DNA of 64,000 nucleotides from assembly GCF_045291395.1 (NCBI RefSeq), contig NZ_CP152342.1:2542001-2606000 (forward strand), given 5' to 3'. The position numbers were made by a program, and so were the translations under genes. A model generated the notes under the pieces. It did not search any database. It worked only from the letters and a program-made list of their open reading frames with translations, and was not told where the DNA came from. Positions 34,499-44,669 of the stretch are shown here, in pieces. The first letter of the stretch is position 1, and the number at the start of each line of letters is the position of its first letter. This DNA is from MR-S7 sp000400995. Its GTDB lineage: Bacteria; Pseudomonadota; Gammaproteobacteria; Burkholderiales; Burkholderiaceae_C.

Positions 34499-35877
34499 GC
34501 GGCGCCGCGCAGGCGCAGCCCGCGCAGACGCTGCGCCTGCGCGAGGCGGTGGCCATCATCGTCGGCATCGTCGTCGGCGCCGGGATCTTCAAGTCGCCCT
34601 CGCTGGTGGCGCAGTTCACCGGCTCCGCCGAATGGATGATCGCGGCCTGGGTGCTGGGCGGCGTGGTCTCGCTCATCGGCGCGCTGTGCTACGCCGAGCT
34701 GGCGGCCGCCTGGCCGCACGCGGGCGGCGACTACCACTTCCTGCGCCTGGCCTACGGACGGCGGGTGTCGTTCCTGTTCGCGTGGGCGCGCTTTTCCGTC
34801 ATCACCACCGGCTCCATCGCGCTGCTGGGCTTCGTCTTCGGCGACTACATGAGCGCCGTGCTGCCGCTGGGTGCGCAGGGCAGCACGCTGTGGGCGGCCC
34901 TGGCCGTCGCCGCGCTCACCTGGCTGAACGTGCGCGGCATCCACGCCAGCGCCGGCACGCAGAGCTGGCTGACGCTGGCCGAGGTGCTGGGCTTGGTGCT
35001 GGTGGTGGCCGCCGGACTGTGGCTGTGGCTGGGCGGCACGCCCGCCGCGCCGCTGCCGCCGGTGCAAGCGGCGCCGGCCACCGGCGGCATGCCCAGCCCG
35101 GGCATGCTGGGGCTGGCAATGGTGTTCGTGCTGCTGACCTACGGTGGCTGGAACGAGGCCGCCTACCTCAGCGCCGAGCTGCGCGGCCCGCGCCGGCGCA
35201 TTCTGCACGCGCTGGTCATCAGCATAGGCTGCATCACCGCGCTGTACGTGGCGGTGAACCTGGCCTACGTGCACGGCCTGGGGCTCCAGGGCATGGCCCG
35301 GAGCGAAGCCGTGGCGGCCGACCTGCTGCGCGTGGCCTTCGGGCGCGGCGGCGAGACGCTGATCGCCGCCATGGTGGCCGTCGCGGCGCTGACCTCGATC
35401 AACGCCACCATGATCGTCGGCGCGCGCACCAACTTCGCCGTCGGGCGCGACTGGCCGCAGCTGCGCGCGCTGGGCCGCTGGCACCCGCAACGCGGCGTGC
35501 CCACGCTGGCTCTGCTGCTGCAGTCGGGTTTCGCGCTGGCGCTGGTGGCGCTGGGCGGCGCGCTGCGCGGCGGCTTCGAGGCCATGGTGGACTACACCGC
35601 GCCGGTGTTCTGGAGCTTCTTCCTGCTGAGCACGCTGGCGCTGATCGTGCTGCGCCGCAGGCAACCCGAAACGCCCCGGCCGTTCAAGGTGCCACTGTAC
35701 CCGCTGCTGCCGCTGGCATTCGCCGGCGTGTGCGGGTACATGCTGTGGTCGTCGCTGGTCTATGTGAAGACCGGCGCGCTGGCCGGCGTGGGCGTGCTGC
35801 TGGCCGGCGGCCTGGTGATGCTGGCGCTGGAACGCCGGCCACCCTCCGCGCGGGAAGCGCCCGGGTCCGGCGCCTGA
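34495..35877 (+). CDS. APC-family amino acid permease
   Basis: 460 residues with 12 predicted membrane segments, start coupled to the methyltransferase stop (ATGA). The APC signature begins LREAVAIIVGIVVGAGIFKSPS, with the helix-1 GAGIF substrate loop. Later features are ALCYAELAAAWPHAGGDYHFLRLAYG, VFVLLTYGGWNEAAYLSAEL and ATMIVGARTNFAVGRDWP. It probably imports or exchanges an amino acid or amine at the inner membrane. The substrate is not set by sequence; the tight coupling with an exported methyltransferase-like protein is the only hint. Confidence 0.88.
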   Translation: MSGAAQAQPAQTLRLREAVAIIVGIVVGAGIFKSPSLVAQFTGSAEWMIAAWVLGGVVSLIGALCYAELAAAWPHAGGDYHFLRLAYGRRVSFLFAWARFSVITTGSIALLGFVFGDYMSAVLPLGAQGSTLWAALAVAALTWLNVRGIHASAGTQSWLTLAEVLGLVLVVAAGLWLWLGGTPAAPLPPVQAAPATGGMPSPGMLGLAMVFVLLTYGGWNEAAYLSAELRGPRRRILHALVISIGCITALYVAVNLAYVHGLGLQGMARSEAVAADLLRVAFGRGGETLIAAMVAVAALTSINATMIVGARTNFAVGRDWPQLRALGRWHPQRGVPTLALLLQSGFALALVALGGALRGGFEAMVDYTAPVFWSFFLLSTLALIVLRRRQPETPRPFKVPLYPLLPLAFAGVCGYMLWSSLVYVKTGALAGVGVLLAGGLVMLALERRPPSAREAPGSGA

Positions 35878-35902
35878 ACCCAGGGCGCTGCGGGCGGCGG
35901 CC

Positions 35903-37075
35903 CTATGCCGCCTGCGCCTCGGCACGCGATGTGAGAACGATCAGCGCAGCCGACACCAGCAGCAGCCCCGCGCTGGCGGCGAACGTGCTCCGGTAGCCGC
36001 CGTGGTCGAACAGCAGCCCGCCCACGGTGGAGCCCAGCGCGATGGACAGCTGGATCATCGCCACCATCAGCCCGCCACCCGCTTCCGCATCGTGCGGAAA
36101 AGTGCGCGGCACCCAGGCCCACCAGCCCACGGGCGCGGCCGTGGCGACCAAGCCCCATATGCCCAGCAGCACGACGACCGCCGCCGTCCAGCCGCCCCAG
36201 GCCATCAGCGCTCCGGCGATCGCGGCCATCAACAGCGGAATGGCGGCCAGCGTGGCATAGAAGCCGCGCTGGAGCACCGCACCGACCAGCGCGGTGCCGG
36301 CGAACCCCGCCACGCCGATCACCAGCAGCACCAGCGTGACGGTGGACACCTCCACGCGCGTCACCGTCTCCAGGAACGGCCGCACGTAGGTGAACAGCGT
36401 GAACTGGCCCATGAAGAACACGCCCACGCCCAGCATGCCCAGCGCCACCACGCGGCGGCGCAGCAGCCTGAACACGTGGCCCGCGCCCGCCGCGCCCGGC
36501 CCTGCGGGCATGCGCGGCAGGCTGATCCACTGCCATACGAAGGCGGCGAGCGCCACCGGCACCAGGCAGAAGAACGCGCCGCGCCAGCCGATGACCGCGC
36601 CGAGCCATGCCCCCAGCGGCGCGGCGATCACCGTCGCCAGCGCGTTGCCGCCATTGAAGACGGCCAGCGCGCGCGGCACCTGGGCGGCGGGCACCAGCCG
36701 CATGGCCGTGGCGGCGGAGAGCGACCAGAAGCCGCCCACCACCACGCCGATCAGCGCGCGGCCCAGCATGTAGACGGCGTAGCCGGGCGCCAGCGCGATG
36801 ACCGCACCCGACAGGCCCATCGCCGCCGTCAGCGCCAGCAGCAGCGTTTTCCGGTCCATGCGGCCCGCGATCTGCGCGATGCACAGGCTGGCGGCCACGG
36901 CGAACGCGCCGGAGATGGCGATGCCCTGCCCCGCCATGCCCTCGGTCACGCGCAGGTCGGCCGCCATCGGCGTGAGCAGGCTCACGGGCATGAATTCGGA
37001 CGCGATCAGCGTGAACACGCACAGCGTCATCGCCAGCACGCCGCTCCAATGGGCGCGCGGTTCGGCAGCCGCCAT
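35903..37075 (-). CDS. MFS transporter, DHA1-type
   Basis: 390 residues from the ATG at 37075, 12 membrane segments. Near the N-terminus, ALTLC-like LAMTLCVFTLIASEFMPVSLLTPMA is typical of AraJ/YdhP-like exporters, followed by QIAGRMDRKTLLLALTAAMGLSG (motif A region) and GRALIGVVVGGFWSLSAATAMRLVP (motif B and C). Probably an efflux pump for a small molecule or sugar-like compound. Its start overlaps the stop of the upstream hydrolase by one base (TGATG), so the two are translationally coupled. Substrate unknown. Confidence 0.9.
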   Translation of the reverse strand: MAAAEPRAHWSGVLAMTLCVFTLIASEFMPVSLLTPMAADLRVTEGMAGQGIAISGAFAVAASLCIAQIAGRMDRKTLLLALTAAMGLSGAVIALAPGYAVYMLGRALIGVVVGGFWSLSAATAMRLVPAAQVPRALAVFNGGNALATVIAAPLGAWLGAVIGWRGAFFCLVPVALAAFVWQWISLPRMPAGPGAAGAGHVFRLLRRRVVALGMLGVGVFFMGQFTLFTYVRPFLETVTRVEVSTVTLVLLVIGVAGFAGTALVGAVLQRGFYATLAAIPLLMAAIAGALMAWGGWTAAVVVLLGIWGLVATAAPVGWWAWVPRTFPHDAEAGGGLMVAMIQLSIALGSTVGGLLFDHGGYRSTFAASAGLLLVSAALIVLTSRAEAQAA

Positions 37076-38136
37076 CACGCTGGCGCGAGGTGCTGGCGGA
37101 AGAACGCCGCCAGCCTGTCGAAGGGAATCTTGTCCATGCGGTCGTACAGGTCCACGTGGACGGCGCCCGGCACGATCACCAGTTCCTTCGGCTCGGCCGC
37201 TGCCGCGTAGGCGGTCTCGCTGAAGTAGCGCGAGTGGGCCTTCTCGCCATGCACCAGCAGGATCGGGCGCGGCGCGATCTCCCGGATGTGGGTGAGGATG
37301 GGCAGGTTCATGAACGGCAGCGGCGTGGTCACGGTCCATGCGTTGCCGGAGTTGACCGCGCGCGGGTGGTAGCCGCGCGGCGTGCGGTAGTAGTCGGCGT
37401 ACTCGACGAGGAACGGCGCTTCGCCTCCCTTCAGTTCGTTGTAGGGCGGCTGGTAGGCGGGCTTGCCGGCCTCCGCGTCCTTCCAGCGCTGGCGGCTCAA
37501 CTGCTCCAGCGTCTGCGCGCGCTGCGCGGGCGCCATGCTGTCGTCGTAGCCCTGGGACATCACGCGCGTCATGTCGTACATGGTGCTAGCGGCGACGGCC
37601 TTGATGCGCTTGTCCACGGCCGCCGCGCTCAGCGCCATGCCGCCCCAGCCGCAGATGCCCAGGACGCCGATGCGCTCGCGGTCCACCTCGGGCAGCAGCC
37701 CCAGGCAGTCCACCGCCGCGCTGAAATCCTCCACGCTGATGTCAGGCGATGCGACGTTGCGCGGCGCGCCGCCGCTCTCGCCGGTGTACGACGGATCGAA
37801 GGCCAGCGTGACGAAACCGCGCTCGGCCAGCGTCTGCGCATAGAGGCCCGACGACTGCTCCTTCACCGCGCCGAACGGGCCGCTCACGGCGATGGCCGCA
37901 AGCCTGCCGCTGGCGTGCTTCGGCACGTACAGGTCTCCCGCCAGCGTGATGCCGTAGCGGTTCTTGAAGCGGACCTTGCGGTGATCGACCTTGTCGCTTG
38001 GGGCGAAGGTCTTGTCCCACGCGCCGCCCAGCGGCTGCGAAACGGCGCAGCCCGTGGCGGCGCCCAGGGCGGCGATGCCGGTGCCGGCCATCTTCAGCAG
38101 ATGGCGGCGGCGGGTGTCTTCGAGGGTTGGGTTCAT
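37075..38136 (-). CDS. Exported alpha/beta hydrolase, dienelactone-hydrolase-like, Tat lipoprotein-type signal
   Basis: 353 residues. The N-terminus RRRHLLKMAGTGIAALGAATGC combines a twin-arginine pattern with a possible lipobox Cys. The fold shows LAGDLYVPKHAS, FVTLAFDPSYTGESGG and the nucleophile elbow LGICGWGGMAL, giving G-x-C-x-G with a Cys as in the paralogue at 27967. The C-terminus has LLVHGEKAHSRYFSETAY and VPGAVHVDLYDRMDKIP (Asp and His). It is coupled to an MFS exporter gene. The pair may modify and export, or detoxify, the same compound. Confidence 0.85.
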   Translation of the reverse strand: MNPTLEDTRRRHLLKMAGTGIAALGAATGCAVSQPLGGAWDKTFAPSDKVDHRKVRFKNRYGITLAGDLYVPKHASGRLAAIAVSGPFGAVKEQSSGLYAQTLAERGFVTLAFDPSYTGESGGAPRNVASPDISVEDFSAAVDCLGLLPEVDRERIGVLGICGWGGMALSAAAVDKRIKAVAASTMYDMTRVMSQGYDDSMAPAQRAQTLEQLSRQRWKDAEAGKPAYQPPYNELKGGEAPFLVEYADYYRTPRGYHPRAVNSGNAWTVTTPLPFMNLPILTHIREIAPRPILLVHGEKAHSRYFSETAYAAAAEPKELVIVPGAVHVDLYDRMDKIPFDRLAAFFRQHLAPA

Positions 38137-38163
38137 GGCAGGCGTTCTTTCGGATTCATCTGT

Positions 38164-38250
38164 TTTGATAGCTGCTTGCGCTTGATATTCAAGGGTTTCA
38201 CATGGTTTTCATATTGAAATGCCCATCCATAAAGCGCAAGCAGCTACTTT
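38164..38250. repeat. Type-1 intergenic repeat (copy 7), long form
   Basis: TTTTGATAGCTGCTTGCGCTTGATATTC...ATAAAGCGCAAGCAGCTACTTTTT. The outer arms GCTGCTTGCGCTT/AAGCGCAAGCAGC are perfect over 13 bp. Its right edge supplies the TAG stop (38244-38246, minus strand) of the cyclophilin-like gene. It lies upstream of the hydrolase on the other side. Confidence 0.8.
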
Positions 38251-38603
38251 TTCGGGAGCACGGCTTCGATGCGCAACGGGTACGGCCCTGGCCGCGCCAG
38301 GACGGGCAAGCCCTCATCCACCTTGCCCAGCGGCAGCAGGCCGCGCGCATACGAGCGCCCCTCGATGAAGATCGCCAGGTTGCCCCAGGGCGCGTAATGC
38401 GTCAGTTCGCCCGCCACGGGCGCCATGCCTTCGGGCGCGCCCTGCGTGGAGAGCTTGCGCGGCAGCGTGGCCACGCGCTCGATGGCGGCGTAGTCCTCCA
38501 TCGTCAGCGTGAGCGGCAGCAGCGCCGCGAAATCGCGCGCGGTGGCGTTGTCGTACAGCGTGGCGGTGGCGCTGCGGCCATCGACGGTCAGGCGGATCTG
38601 CAT
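38244..38603 (-). CDS. Cyclophilin-like fold protein
   Basis: 119 residues from an ATG with AGGAG six bases upstream; a longer form starting at 38666 would add 21 residues that might be a weak signal. The sequence IRLTVDGRSATATLYDNATARDFAALLPLTLTMEDY...YAPWGNLAIFIEGRSYARGLLPLGK belongs to the bacterial cyclophilin-like 2 family. Members have a cyclophilin beta-barrel but lack clear prolyl-isomerase residues, and their role is unknown. It is divergent from a LysR gene, which may control it. The stop codon lies within a repeat. Confidence 0.8.
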   Translation of the reverse strand: MQIRLTVDGRSATATLYDNATARDFAALLPLTLTMEDYAAIERVATLPRKLSTQGAPEGMAPVAGELTHYAPWGNLAIFIEGRSYARGLLPLGKVDEGLPVLARPGPYPLRIEAVLPKK

Positions 38604-38765
38604 GAAAGGCTCCTGCGCGGATGCACTGCCGGCGGCCAGGGCGTTGCCGCGGGGAAAGAGGGGCATGGGCAGAGAGTGTGCCGGCCGCTGGAACGCGCGA
38701 CTAGCTCATCAATGCTGAATGCGCTTATAAGAGCCACTAATCAATCCACCCGCCAGAATCCCCCC

Positions 38766-39650
38766 ATGCGCCGCAACCTCAACGACCTGCTCGCCTTCGT
38801 TACCGTCGCGCGCGAAGGCAGCTTCACCCGCGCCGCCGCGCTGCTGGGCGTCACGCAGTCGGCGCTGAGCCAAACCGTGCGCGGGCTGGAGGAGCGGCTG
38901 CGCATCCGCCTGCTCACGCGCACCACGCGCAGCGTGGCGCCCACGCCGGCGGGCGAGCGGCTGATGCAGGCCATCGGCCACCGCTTCGACGAGATCGAGG
39001 CCGAGCTGGATGCGCTCTCCGAACTGCGTGACAAGCCCGCGGGCACGGTGCGCATCACCTGCGGCGACTTCGTGCTGTACAGCGTGCTTTTACCGAAGCT
39101 CGCGCCGCTGCTGCGCGAGTACCCGGACGTGTCGCTGGAGTTCGACGTGAACTACGGCCTGCGCGACATCGTGGCCGACCGGTTCGATGCGGGCGTGCGC
39201 TTCGGCAGCATCGTGGACAAGGACATGATCGCCATCCCCATCGGGCCGCCGCTGTGCCTGGCGGTGGTGGCCTCGCCCGCCTACTTCGCCACGCACGCGG
39301 CGCCGAAGACGCCGCAGGCGCTGACCGCGCACAACTGCATCAACCAGCGCATGCCCACCTCGGGCGGGCTGTACGTGTGGGACTTCGCGCGCCGGGGCCG
39401 CAAGCTGAACGTGCGCGTGGACGGGCAACTGGTCTTCAACACCACGCAGCCGCAGGTGGACGCGGCGCTGACGGGTCTGGGCATCGCGCTGCTGCCCGAG
39501 GACGAGGTGATGCCGCACGTCGAGGCCGGGCGCCTCGTGCGCGTGCTGCAGGACTGGTGCCCGCCGTTCGCGGGCTACCACCTCTACTACCCCAGCCGCC
39601 GCCAGCCCTCGCCCGCGTTCGCGCGGGTGGTGGAGGCGCTGCGCTACTGA
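38766..39650 (+). CDS. LysR-family transcriptional regulator
   Basis: 294 residues starting MRRNLNDLLAFVTVAREGSFTRAAALLGVTQSALSQTVRGLEERL, a clean LTTR HTH. The effector domain includes GTVRITCGDFVLYSVLLPKLAPLL and ends YHLYYPSRRQPSPAFARVVEALRY. It is divergent from the cyclophilin-like gene; the 162-bp divergent gap (38604-38765) contains AT-rich DNA near 38705-38750, the most likely promoter and binding region. Closest relative in this window is the LysR at 31285. Confidence 0.92.
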   Translation: MRRNLNDLLAFVTVAREGSFTRAAALLGVTQSALSQTVRGLEERLRIRLLTRTTRSVAPTPAGERLMQAIGHRFDEIEAELDALSELRDKPAGTVRITCGDFVLYSVLLPKLAPLLREYPDVSLEFDVNYGLRDIVADRFDAGVRFGSIVDKDMIAIPIGPPLCLAVVASPAYFATHAAPKTPQALTAHNCINQRMPTSGGLYVWDFARRGRKLNVRVDGQLVFNTTQPQVDAALTGLGIALLPEDEVMPHVEAGRLVRVLQDWCPPFAGYHLYYPSRRQPSPAFARVVEALRY

Positions 39651-39668
39651 TCTCCACGCGTGCCTGCT

Positions 39669-39998
39669 TCAGTCCACGATGAACAGCCTGGCCCCCGCCT
39701 GCGTCGAGGACCGGTGCGGCTCCGCGCCGTCGGCCACCTGGTAGGACACGCCGGGCGTGAGCGTGAAGCGCCGGCCGTCGGCCAGCTCGGTGTCCAGCGC
39801 GCCCTCCAGGCACAGCAGCACGTGGCCCTTGGTGCACCAGTGGTCGGCCAGGTAGCCGGGGCTGTACTCCACCATGCGCACGCGGATGGGGCCGAACTGG
39901 CGCGTGCGCCACGTCGCCGTGCCGTGCTCGCCGGGGTGCTCGGTCGGCTCCACGGCGGCCCAGTCCACGGTGCAGAAAGGCAGGTTGGAAATGTGCAT
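39669..39998 (-). CDS. Small cupin-fold protein with DHWC (DHCW-type) motif
   Basis: 109 residues from the ATG at 39998. The metal-site-like segment LADHWCTKGHVLLCLEGALDTELADG and the closing PHRSSTQAGARLFIVD define the DHCW-motif cupin family. The function of the family is not established. Its start faces the AraC-type regulator at 40093 across 94 bp, so the two are probably a regulator and target pair. Confidence 0.82.
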   Translation of the reverse strand: MHISNLPFCTVDWAAVEPTEHPGEHGTATWRTRQFGPIRVRMVEYSPGYLADHWCTKGHVLLCLEGALDTELADGRRFTLTPGVSYQVADGAEPHRSSTQAGARLFIVD

Positions 39999-40092
39999 GG
40001 CGTGATACTCCGTCAGTGAATGCACCCAGCATAGGTGCGGCGGTGCCAATGGCGCTAGCCGAATCCTGCTGCGGCCCGCGCTTTGTTGCGCC

Positions 40093-41010
40093 ATGAAGGA
40101 AGACTGGATGAACACCGACGCCGTGCGACTCGATTTCAGGGATGGCGGCAGCCGCGCCCGCGTGCTGCGGGACGACGCGGCGCTGAGCAGCACGGGCCTT
40201 GGCTGGAACGCGCTCTATTTCGAGCACCGCCGCCAGCAGACGCTGGACACGGTGGAGCACGTGATGCAGGAGCACTACCTCATGGTCAAGCTCAACCCGC
40301 TGTCCACGGCCCGGCGGGTGATCGACGGCCGGCCCCGCCGCGAGGTGCAGCCGCGCGGCGCCGCGGCCTACGTGCCCAGCGGCTGTGCCCACCGTGTGCA
40401 GTACGACGGCGAGTTGGGCAGCCTGCACCTGATGACGCTGCGGCCAGCGCTGGTGGAATCGGTGGCGCAGGAGCTGGGCATCGCCCGCGTGGACGTGCCG
40501 CCGCACCATGCCGACACGCCCAATGCATTCGTGCTGCACGCGGCCGAGCTGGTGCACGCCGAACTGCGCCAGGGCAACCCCCATGGGCCGCTGTTCGCTG
40601 ACACCTTCGCACGCACGCTGGCGGCGCACCTGCTGACCGGCTTCGCCAGGGGAGCGCGGCCCGCATGGGAGAAGTCCGCCATGGGCCAGGGCCGGCTGCG
40701 CCGCGTCCATGACTACATCGGCGCGCACCTGGGCGAGGCCATCGGCCTGGCCGACCTCGCGCGGCAAGCGGGCTTGAGCGAATACCACTTCTGCCGCTGC
40801 TTCAAGCGCGAGACCGGCCTGTCGCCCTACCAGTACGTGCTGCGCTGCCGGCTCGAACGCGCCTGCGCACTGCTGGCCGCGAAGGACGGACGCCCGCTGC
40901 AGGAGATTGCCTTTGCCTGCGGATTCGGCGACCCCGTGCAGTTTTCCCGGCAGTTCAAGAAGGCGATGGGCATGACGCCCAGTGCCTACCGGACAGCCTC
41001 ATGCTATTGA
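40093..41010 (+). CDS. AraC-family transcriptional regulator
   Basis: 305 residues (ATG at 40093; ATG at 40108 is an alternative). The N-terminal 190 residues form a cupin-like sensor (RRVIDGRPRREVQPRGAAAYVPSGCAHRVQYD). The C-terminal 100 residues carry two HTHs: AIGLADLARQAGLSEYHFCRCFKRETGLSPYQYV and LQEIAFACGFGDPVQFSRQFKKAMGMTPSAYR. It is divergent from the DHCW cupin gene. Its stop overlaps the beginning of a type-1 repeat. Ligand unknown. Confidence 0.92.
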   Translation: MKEDWMNTDAVRLDFRDGGSRARVLRDDAALSSTGLGWNALYFEHRRQQTLDTVEHVMQEHYLMVKLNPLSTARRVIDGRPRREVQPRGAAAYVPSGCAHRVQYDGELGSLHLMTLRPALVESVAQELGIARVDVPPHHADTPNAFVLHAAELVHAELRQGNPHGPLFADTFARTLAAHLLTGFARGARPAWEKSAMGQGRLRRVHDYIGAHLGEAIGLADLARQAGLSEYHFCRCFKRETGLSPYQYVLRCRLERACALLAAKDGRPLQEIAFACGFGDPVQFSRQFKKAMGMTPSAYRTASCY

Positions 41011-41056
41011 AAGATGAGCATCCAGCGCTTGCCAGAAAAGCGCTGTACCCCGATCA
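41002..41056. repeat. Type-1 intergenic repeat (copy 8)
   Basis: TGCTATTGAAAGATGAGCATCCAGCGCTTGccagaaAAGCGCTGTACCCCGATCAG. The AGCGCTT/AAGCGCT arms are clear. It lies between convergent araC-type and glxR genes and overlaps the stop of the former. Confidence 0.72.
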
Positions 41057-41968
41057 GTCTTGAACCTTCTGGCCCACCTCGAAATTCGCCATCGTCTCCA
41101 GCGCGCGCACCATGCCGGAGTGGTCCCAGCCCGCGCCGCCGTGCGCCACGCAGGCGCTGAAGAGTTGCTGCGCGCAGGCCGTGTTGGGCAGGGCCACACC
41201 CAGATCCTTCGCGGCGGACAGGGCCAGGTTCAGGTCCTTCTGGTGCAGGGCGATGCGGAAACCCGGGTCGAACGTGCGCTTGATCATGCGCTCGGCATGC
41301 ACCTCCAGGATCTTCGACGAGGCGAAGCCGCCCAGCAGCGCCTCGCGCACCCGCGCCGGATCGGCGCCCGCGCGGGAGGCGAACAGCAGCGCCTCGGCGA
41401 CGGCCTCGATGTTCAGCGCCACGATGATCTGGTTGGCCACCTTGGCGGTCTGGCCATCACCGTTGCCGCCGACCAGGGTGATGTTCTTGCCCATCTTCTC
41501 GAACAAGGGCCTGACGCGCTCGAACACCGCATCGGGGCCACCGACCATGATGGACAGCGTGGCGTTCTTCGCGCCTACCTCGCCGCCCGAGACGGGCGCG
41601 TCGAGGTACCGGGCACCCAGCGCCTCGATGCGGCGCGCGAAGTCCTTGGTGGCGACGGGCGAGATGGAGCTCATGTCCACCACCACCTTGCCGCCGCCGT
41701 TCTTCAAACCCTCGGCCACGCCACCCTCGCCGAACAGCACCCTTTCCACGTCGGGCGTGTCGGGCAGCATCAAAAAGACGATGTCGGCCCGCTCGGCCAC
41801 GCCACGCGCCGTGGTGCATTGCGTGGCGCTGCTCTCGGCAATGGCGGGCGCGACCTTGCCGCGCGTGTGCACGAAGAGCTGGTGGCCTGCGGCGATCAGG
41901 TGGCCGCACATGGGCGCGCCCATGATGCCCAGGCCGATGAAGCCGAGCTTGAGAGGGGTTGCGTTCAT
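41054..41968 (-). CDS. glxR: Tartronate semialdehyde reductase (2-hydroxy-3-oxopropionate reductase)
   Basis: 304 residues from the ATG at 41968 with AGGAAG upstream. Beta-hydroxyacid dehydrogenase features: NAD(P) motif KLGFIGLGIMGAPM, DAPVSGGEVGAKNATLSIMVGG with the substrate-binding Ser/Gly, and the catalytic Lys in GQTAKVANQIIVALN. It reduces tartronate semialdehyde, the Gcl product, to D-glycerate. Third gene of gcl-hyi-glxR, with 11 bp to hyi. garR would be an equally valid symbol in an aldarate context; the gcl operon favours glxR. Confidence 0.93.
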   Translation of the reverse strand: MNATPLKLGFIGLGIMGAPMCGHLIAAGHQLFVHTRGKVAPAIAESSATQCTTARGVAERADIVFLMLPDTPDVERVLFGEGGVAEGLKNGGGKVVVDMSSISPVATKDFARRIEALGARYLDAPVSGGEVGAKNATLSIMVGGPDAVFERVRPLFEKMGKNITLVGGNGDGQTAKVANQIIVALNIEAVAEALLFASRAGADPARVREALLGGFASSKILEVHAERMIKRTFDPGFRIALHQKDLNLALSAAKDLGVALPNTACAQQLFSACVAHGGAGWDHSGMVRALETMANFEVGQKVQD

Positions 41969-41979
41969 GGTTCTTCCTT

Positions 41980-42752
41980 TCAATGATTCTTGAGCCAGTC
42001 CAGGCCCGCCTCGGTGCTCTGCGCGGGCTTGTATTCGCAGCCCACCCAGCCCTGGTAGCCGATGCGGTCGAGGTGCGCGAACAGGTATGGGTAGTTGATC
42101 TCGCCCGTGCCGGGTTCGTTGCGGCCGGGGTTGTCGGCCAGTTGCACGTGGCCGATGCGCGGCAGGTGCTTCTGCAGCGTGGCGGCCAGTTCGCCCTCGG
42201 TGCGCTGGGCGTGGTAGATGTCGTACTGCACGAAGGCGTTGGGCGCGCCCACTTCGTCCAGGATGGCGATGGCCTCGTCCGTGCGGTTCAGTACGAATCC
42301 GGGAATGTCGAACGGGTTGATGGGCTCGATCAGCAGGCGCAGCCCGGCCGTGCCGAGTTGCGCGGCGGCGTAGCGCAGGTTCTCCACGAAAGTACGGCGC
42401 AGCGTGGCGGCATTCACGCCCGCGGGCGCCTTGCCCGCGAGGCAGTTGAGCTGCGCAACGCCCAGCGCCTGTGAGTAGTCGATGGCGCGCGCGACGCCAT
42501 CGCGGAACTCTTCCACGCGATCTGGGTGGCAGGCGATGCCGCGCTCGCCCGCGTCCCAGTCGCCCGCGGGCAGGTTGTGCAGCACGAGCTGGAGGCCCGT
42601 GGCGTCGAGGCGGTCGCGGATCTCCCGCGCGGGGTGGGCGTAGGGAAGAGGAATTCCACGGCCTCGAATCCGGCGCGCGCGGCGCGCTCGAAGCGGTCGA
42701 GGAAGGGCACCTCGGTGAACAGCATGGTCAGGTTGGCGGCAAAGCGGGGCAT
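41980..42752 (-). pseudogene. hyi: Hydroxypyruvate isomerase, frameshifted
   Basis: The N-terminus MPRFAANLTMLFTEVPFLDR...FEAVEFLFP is in one frame. The rest, starting about LHNLPAGDWDAGERGIACHP and running through LNCLAGKAP, RLLIEPINPFDIPGF, YDIYHAQRTEGEL, HVQLADNPGRNEPGTGEINY and GWVGCEYKP, is in another. One base is missing at GGG 42643-42645 (coding strand TTCCCTACGCC where TTCCCCTACGCC is expected). With it the gene is 257 residues, the normal Hyi length. The enzyme interconverts hydroxypyruvate and tartronate semialdehyde. Start at 42752, right after gcl. Confidence 0.87.
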
Positions 42753-42769
42753 GGATGCGGTCTCCGGTT

Positions 42770-44560
<1,791 letters not shown>

Positions 44561-44637
44561 GAGGGTCTCCTTTGAACTGGAGCCGACTCTAGGCAGGCTG
44601 CGCCGTTTCAGGAACGCCCGCACTGACCATAAAATTT

Positions 44638-44652
44638 ATTCCAACCAGGAAT
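44638..44652. promoter_or_regulatory. Candidate LysR-type binding site between gcl and its LysR gene
   Basis: ATTCC-AACCA-GGAAT is an inverted repeat with the T-N11-A geometry of LTTR sites. It lies 18 bp before the LysR ATG and 78 bp before gcl, in the AT-richest part of the divergent gap (AAAATTTATT just to its left). Confidence 0.5.
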
Positions 44653-44669
44653 GAACGGGAGACGGAACG

